From an uncultured Clostridia bacterium (lineage in GTDB: Bacteria > Bacillota > Clostridia > Oscillospirales > Acutalibacteraceae): a stretch of DNA of 13,928 bases. Numbering within the stretch: the stretch's first letter is position 1; each line of letters opens with the position of its first letter. The DNA lies in NCBI GenBank assembly GCA_937898195.1, contig CALEJD010000046.1, positions 1-13,928 of the forward strand, given 5' to 3'. This document shows positions 12,838-13,928 of this stretch, piece after piece. Below the pieces are notes generated by a model, which did not search any database, was not told the DNA's origin, and was given only the letters and a program-made list of their open reading frames with translations. The translations under genes and the position numbers were made by a program.

Positions 12838-12866
12838 ATCATATACCAAATTACTGTTTTTGTAAA
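12838..12866 (-). promoter_or_regulatory. Promoter of the exported-domain HTH regulator
   Basis: On the minus strand TTTACA (12861-12866) and TATGAT (12838-12843) are exactly 17 bases apart, each with five of six consensus bases. The transcript would begin near 12831, right at the ribosome binding site, giving a leader of about 16 bases. Confidence 0.75.
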
Positions 12867-12885
12867 TCTATGGTTCGTGGAATTA

Positions 12886-12916
12886 AAAAATCCGACCCAC
12901 TTGAGTCGGATTTTTC
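12886..12916. terminator. Terminator downstream of prolyl-tRNA synthetase
   Basis: TCCGAC (12891-12896) pairs with GTCGGA (12905-12910), extended by the A-tract and T-tract on either side. It follows the proS stop by eight bases on the minus strand and isolates proS from the regulator downstream. Confidence 0.88.
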
Positions 12917-12923
12917 TTTATTA

Positions 12924-13928
12924 TTAATATGCTTTGCCCCAATAGAGCATTTTATCTGCTGGTTTGCCACAGCAAACGCATTTATCAGCAATTTTTTCCT
13001 GAACGAATGGAATACAACGAGATGTAACACCTGCTTGCTCTTTGAGAGCGTCTTCACACTCTCTGTCGCCACACCACATAGCTTTAATAAAGCCAGGTTT
13101 GTTTTCAGCGATGTCAATCATTTCTTCCATATTATTTGCAACATAAGTCATATTGTTTCTACGCTCAAGTGCTGCATTATAAAGACCATCGTGAACCATC
13201 TGAATAAGCTCAGGAATCTTTGTTTCGAGTTCATCAAGAGATACAAAATATTTTTCTCTTGTATCACGACGAACGATAACACATTGATTGTTTTCAATGT
13301 CGCGTGGTCCTAATTCAAGACGAAGTGGAACACCCTTCATTTCGTACTCTGCATATTTCCAACCTGGTGAGTTGTCGCTCAAATCAATTTTTGCACGGCA
13401 AATCTTCTTAAGGTTTTCATAAACTTCAGTTGCCTTTTCTTTAACACCTGGTTTATGAGATGCAACAGGAATAACAACAACCTGAATTGGTGCGATTTTT
13501 GGTGGTAAAACAAGACCGTTGTCGTCACCGTGAGTCATAATGAGAGCACCAATAAGACGAGTTGTGCATCCCCAAGATGTCTGGAATGGGTGCTTTAATT
13601 TGTTGTCTTTATCTTGGTACTGAATTTCGAAAGCTTTTGCAAATCCATCACCAAAATAATGGCTTGTTGCAGACTGCAATGCTTTGCCGTCGTGCATAAG
13701 AGCTTCGATTGTGTATGTATCTTCTGCACCTGCAAATCTTTCTTTTGCAGTTTTAACGCCCTTAACAACAGGCATTGCAAGATAGTTTTCACAGAAATCC
13801 GCATAAACATTAAGCATTCTGATTGTTTCTTCTTGTGCCTCTTCTGCTGTTGCGTGGATTGTGTGACCTTCTTGCCATAAGAATTCACGTGTGCGAAGGA
13901 AAGGTCTTGTAGTCTTTTCCCAACGAAC
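12924..13928 (-). CDS. proS: Prolyl-tRNA synthetase (3' part)
   Basis: ProRS attaches proline to tRNA(Pro). The frame is open to the window edge, so the N-terminal part with motif 1 is missing; 334 residues are visible. They begin at the class II motif 2 region (TRPFLRTREFLWQEGHTIHA), continue through FQTSWGCTTRLIGALIMTHG, which carries the motif 3 arginine, and the anticodon-binding domain from LPPKIAPIQVVVIPVASHKP. They end in a Cys-rich domain (CGDREC, then CVCCGKPADKMLYWGKAY). The C-terminal zinc domain and terminal Tyr are hallmarks of the archaeal/eukaryotic-like ProRS that many Clostridia use instead of the bacterial form with an editing insert. A terminator lies eight bases past the stop. 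It is a housekeeping gene and its neighbours appear unrelated in function. Confidence 0.96.
   Translation of the reverse strand, partial: VRWEKTTRPFLRTREFLWQEGHTIHATAEEAQEETIRMLNVYADFCENYLAMPVVKGVKTAKERFAGAEDTYTIEALMHDGKALQSATSHYFGDGFAKAFEIQYQDKDNKLKHPFQTSWGCTTRLIGALIMTHGDDNGLVLPPKIAPIQVVVIPVASHKPGVKEKATEVYENLKKICRAKIDLSDNSPGWKYAEYEMKGVPLRLELGPRDIENNQCVIVRRDTREKYFVSLDELETKIPELIQMVHDGLYNAALERRNNMTYVANNMEEMIDIAENKPGFIKAMWCGDRECEDALKEQAGVTSRCIPFVQEKIADKCVCCGKPADKMLYWGKAY

Noticed and set aside
12870..13313. Plus-strand open frame opposite proS
   Set aside because: It lies antisense to a clearly conserved synthetase, begins in a terminator region and has a composition that simply mirrors the opposite strand. 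Similar long frames opposite the acyl ligase (for example 6129-6476 and 7497-7895) were rejected for the same reason.
1..13928. CRISPR arrays, insertion sequences, phage or toxin-antitoxin genes, tRNA or rRNA genes
   Set aside because: No regularly spaced repeats, transposase or integrase motifs, tRNA-like cloverleaf or rRNA segments were recognised by reading both strands; a tRNAscan-SE or Infernal run was not possible.

Overview
This window looks like chromosomal DNA from a low-GC Gram-positive bacterium, probably an anaerobic gut- or rumen-type member of the Clostridia. The reasons are the AT-rich intergenic DNA with TTGACA/TATAAT-type promoters, strong AGGAGG-type ribosome binding sites, compact A-tract/stem/T-tract terminators, a split two-subunit transketolase, a ProRS ending in a Cys-rich domain and a C-terminal Tyr, and several helix-turn-helix regulators with membrane domains. 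The species-level assignment is an inference. I see no CRISPR array, insertion sequence, rRNA or tRNA.

Layout. Positions 1-3311 (+) hold the 3' part of an operon: a class III (glutamate-1-semialdehyde-type) aminotransferase cut by the window edge, the N- and C-terminal transketolase subunits, and a protein that looks like two tandem SCP2-like lipid-binding halves. The operon ends at a bidirectional terminator near 3340. Positions 3359-5234 (-) hold two unrelated-looking HTH proteins with multi-span membrane domains. Each ends in nearly the same terminator, and the pair is bracketed by a directly repeated flank-plus-terminator sequence. Positions 5423-7993 (-) hold a three-domain protein: AMP-forming acyl ligase, acyl carrier protein, then PlsC-type acyltransferase. 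A divergent promoter region (about 7994-8142) separates it from an RluA-family pseudouridine synthase (8143-9018, +). Positions 9096-11677 (+) hold a tandem pair of paralogous PlsC-like acyltransferases, each with a CxxC...CxxC zinc ribbon and a conserved C-terminal domain. A shared terminator at about 11695 separates them from a third HTH-membrane regulator (11715-12815, -), which has a predicted exported C-terminal domain. Beyond another terminator lies the 3' two-thirds or so of prolyl-tRNA synthetase (12924-13928, -), cut by the window edge.

How the genes may work together. The middle of the window is a lipid-modification neighbourhood. One protein can activate a fatty acid, load it on its own carrier domain and pass it to a glycerolipid-type acceptor, and two further acyltransferases lie within about 1-4 kb. 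Three membrane-attached transcription factors flank them and could report membrane state, but nothing in the sequence proves that link. The transketolase/aminotransferase operon suggests making or converting a small sugar or amino-sugar metabolite. No established system is recognisable as a whole. The most unusual items are the ligase-ACP-acyltransferase fusion, the duplicated zinc-ribbon acyltransferases, the internally duplicated SCP2-like protein, and the repeated terminator cassette around the two regulator genes.
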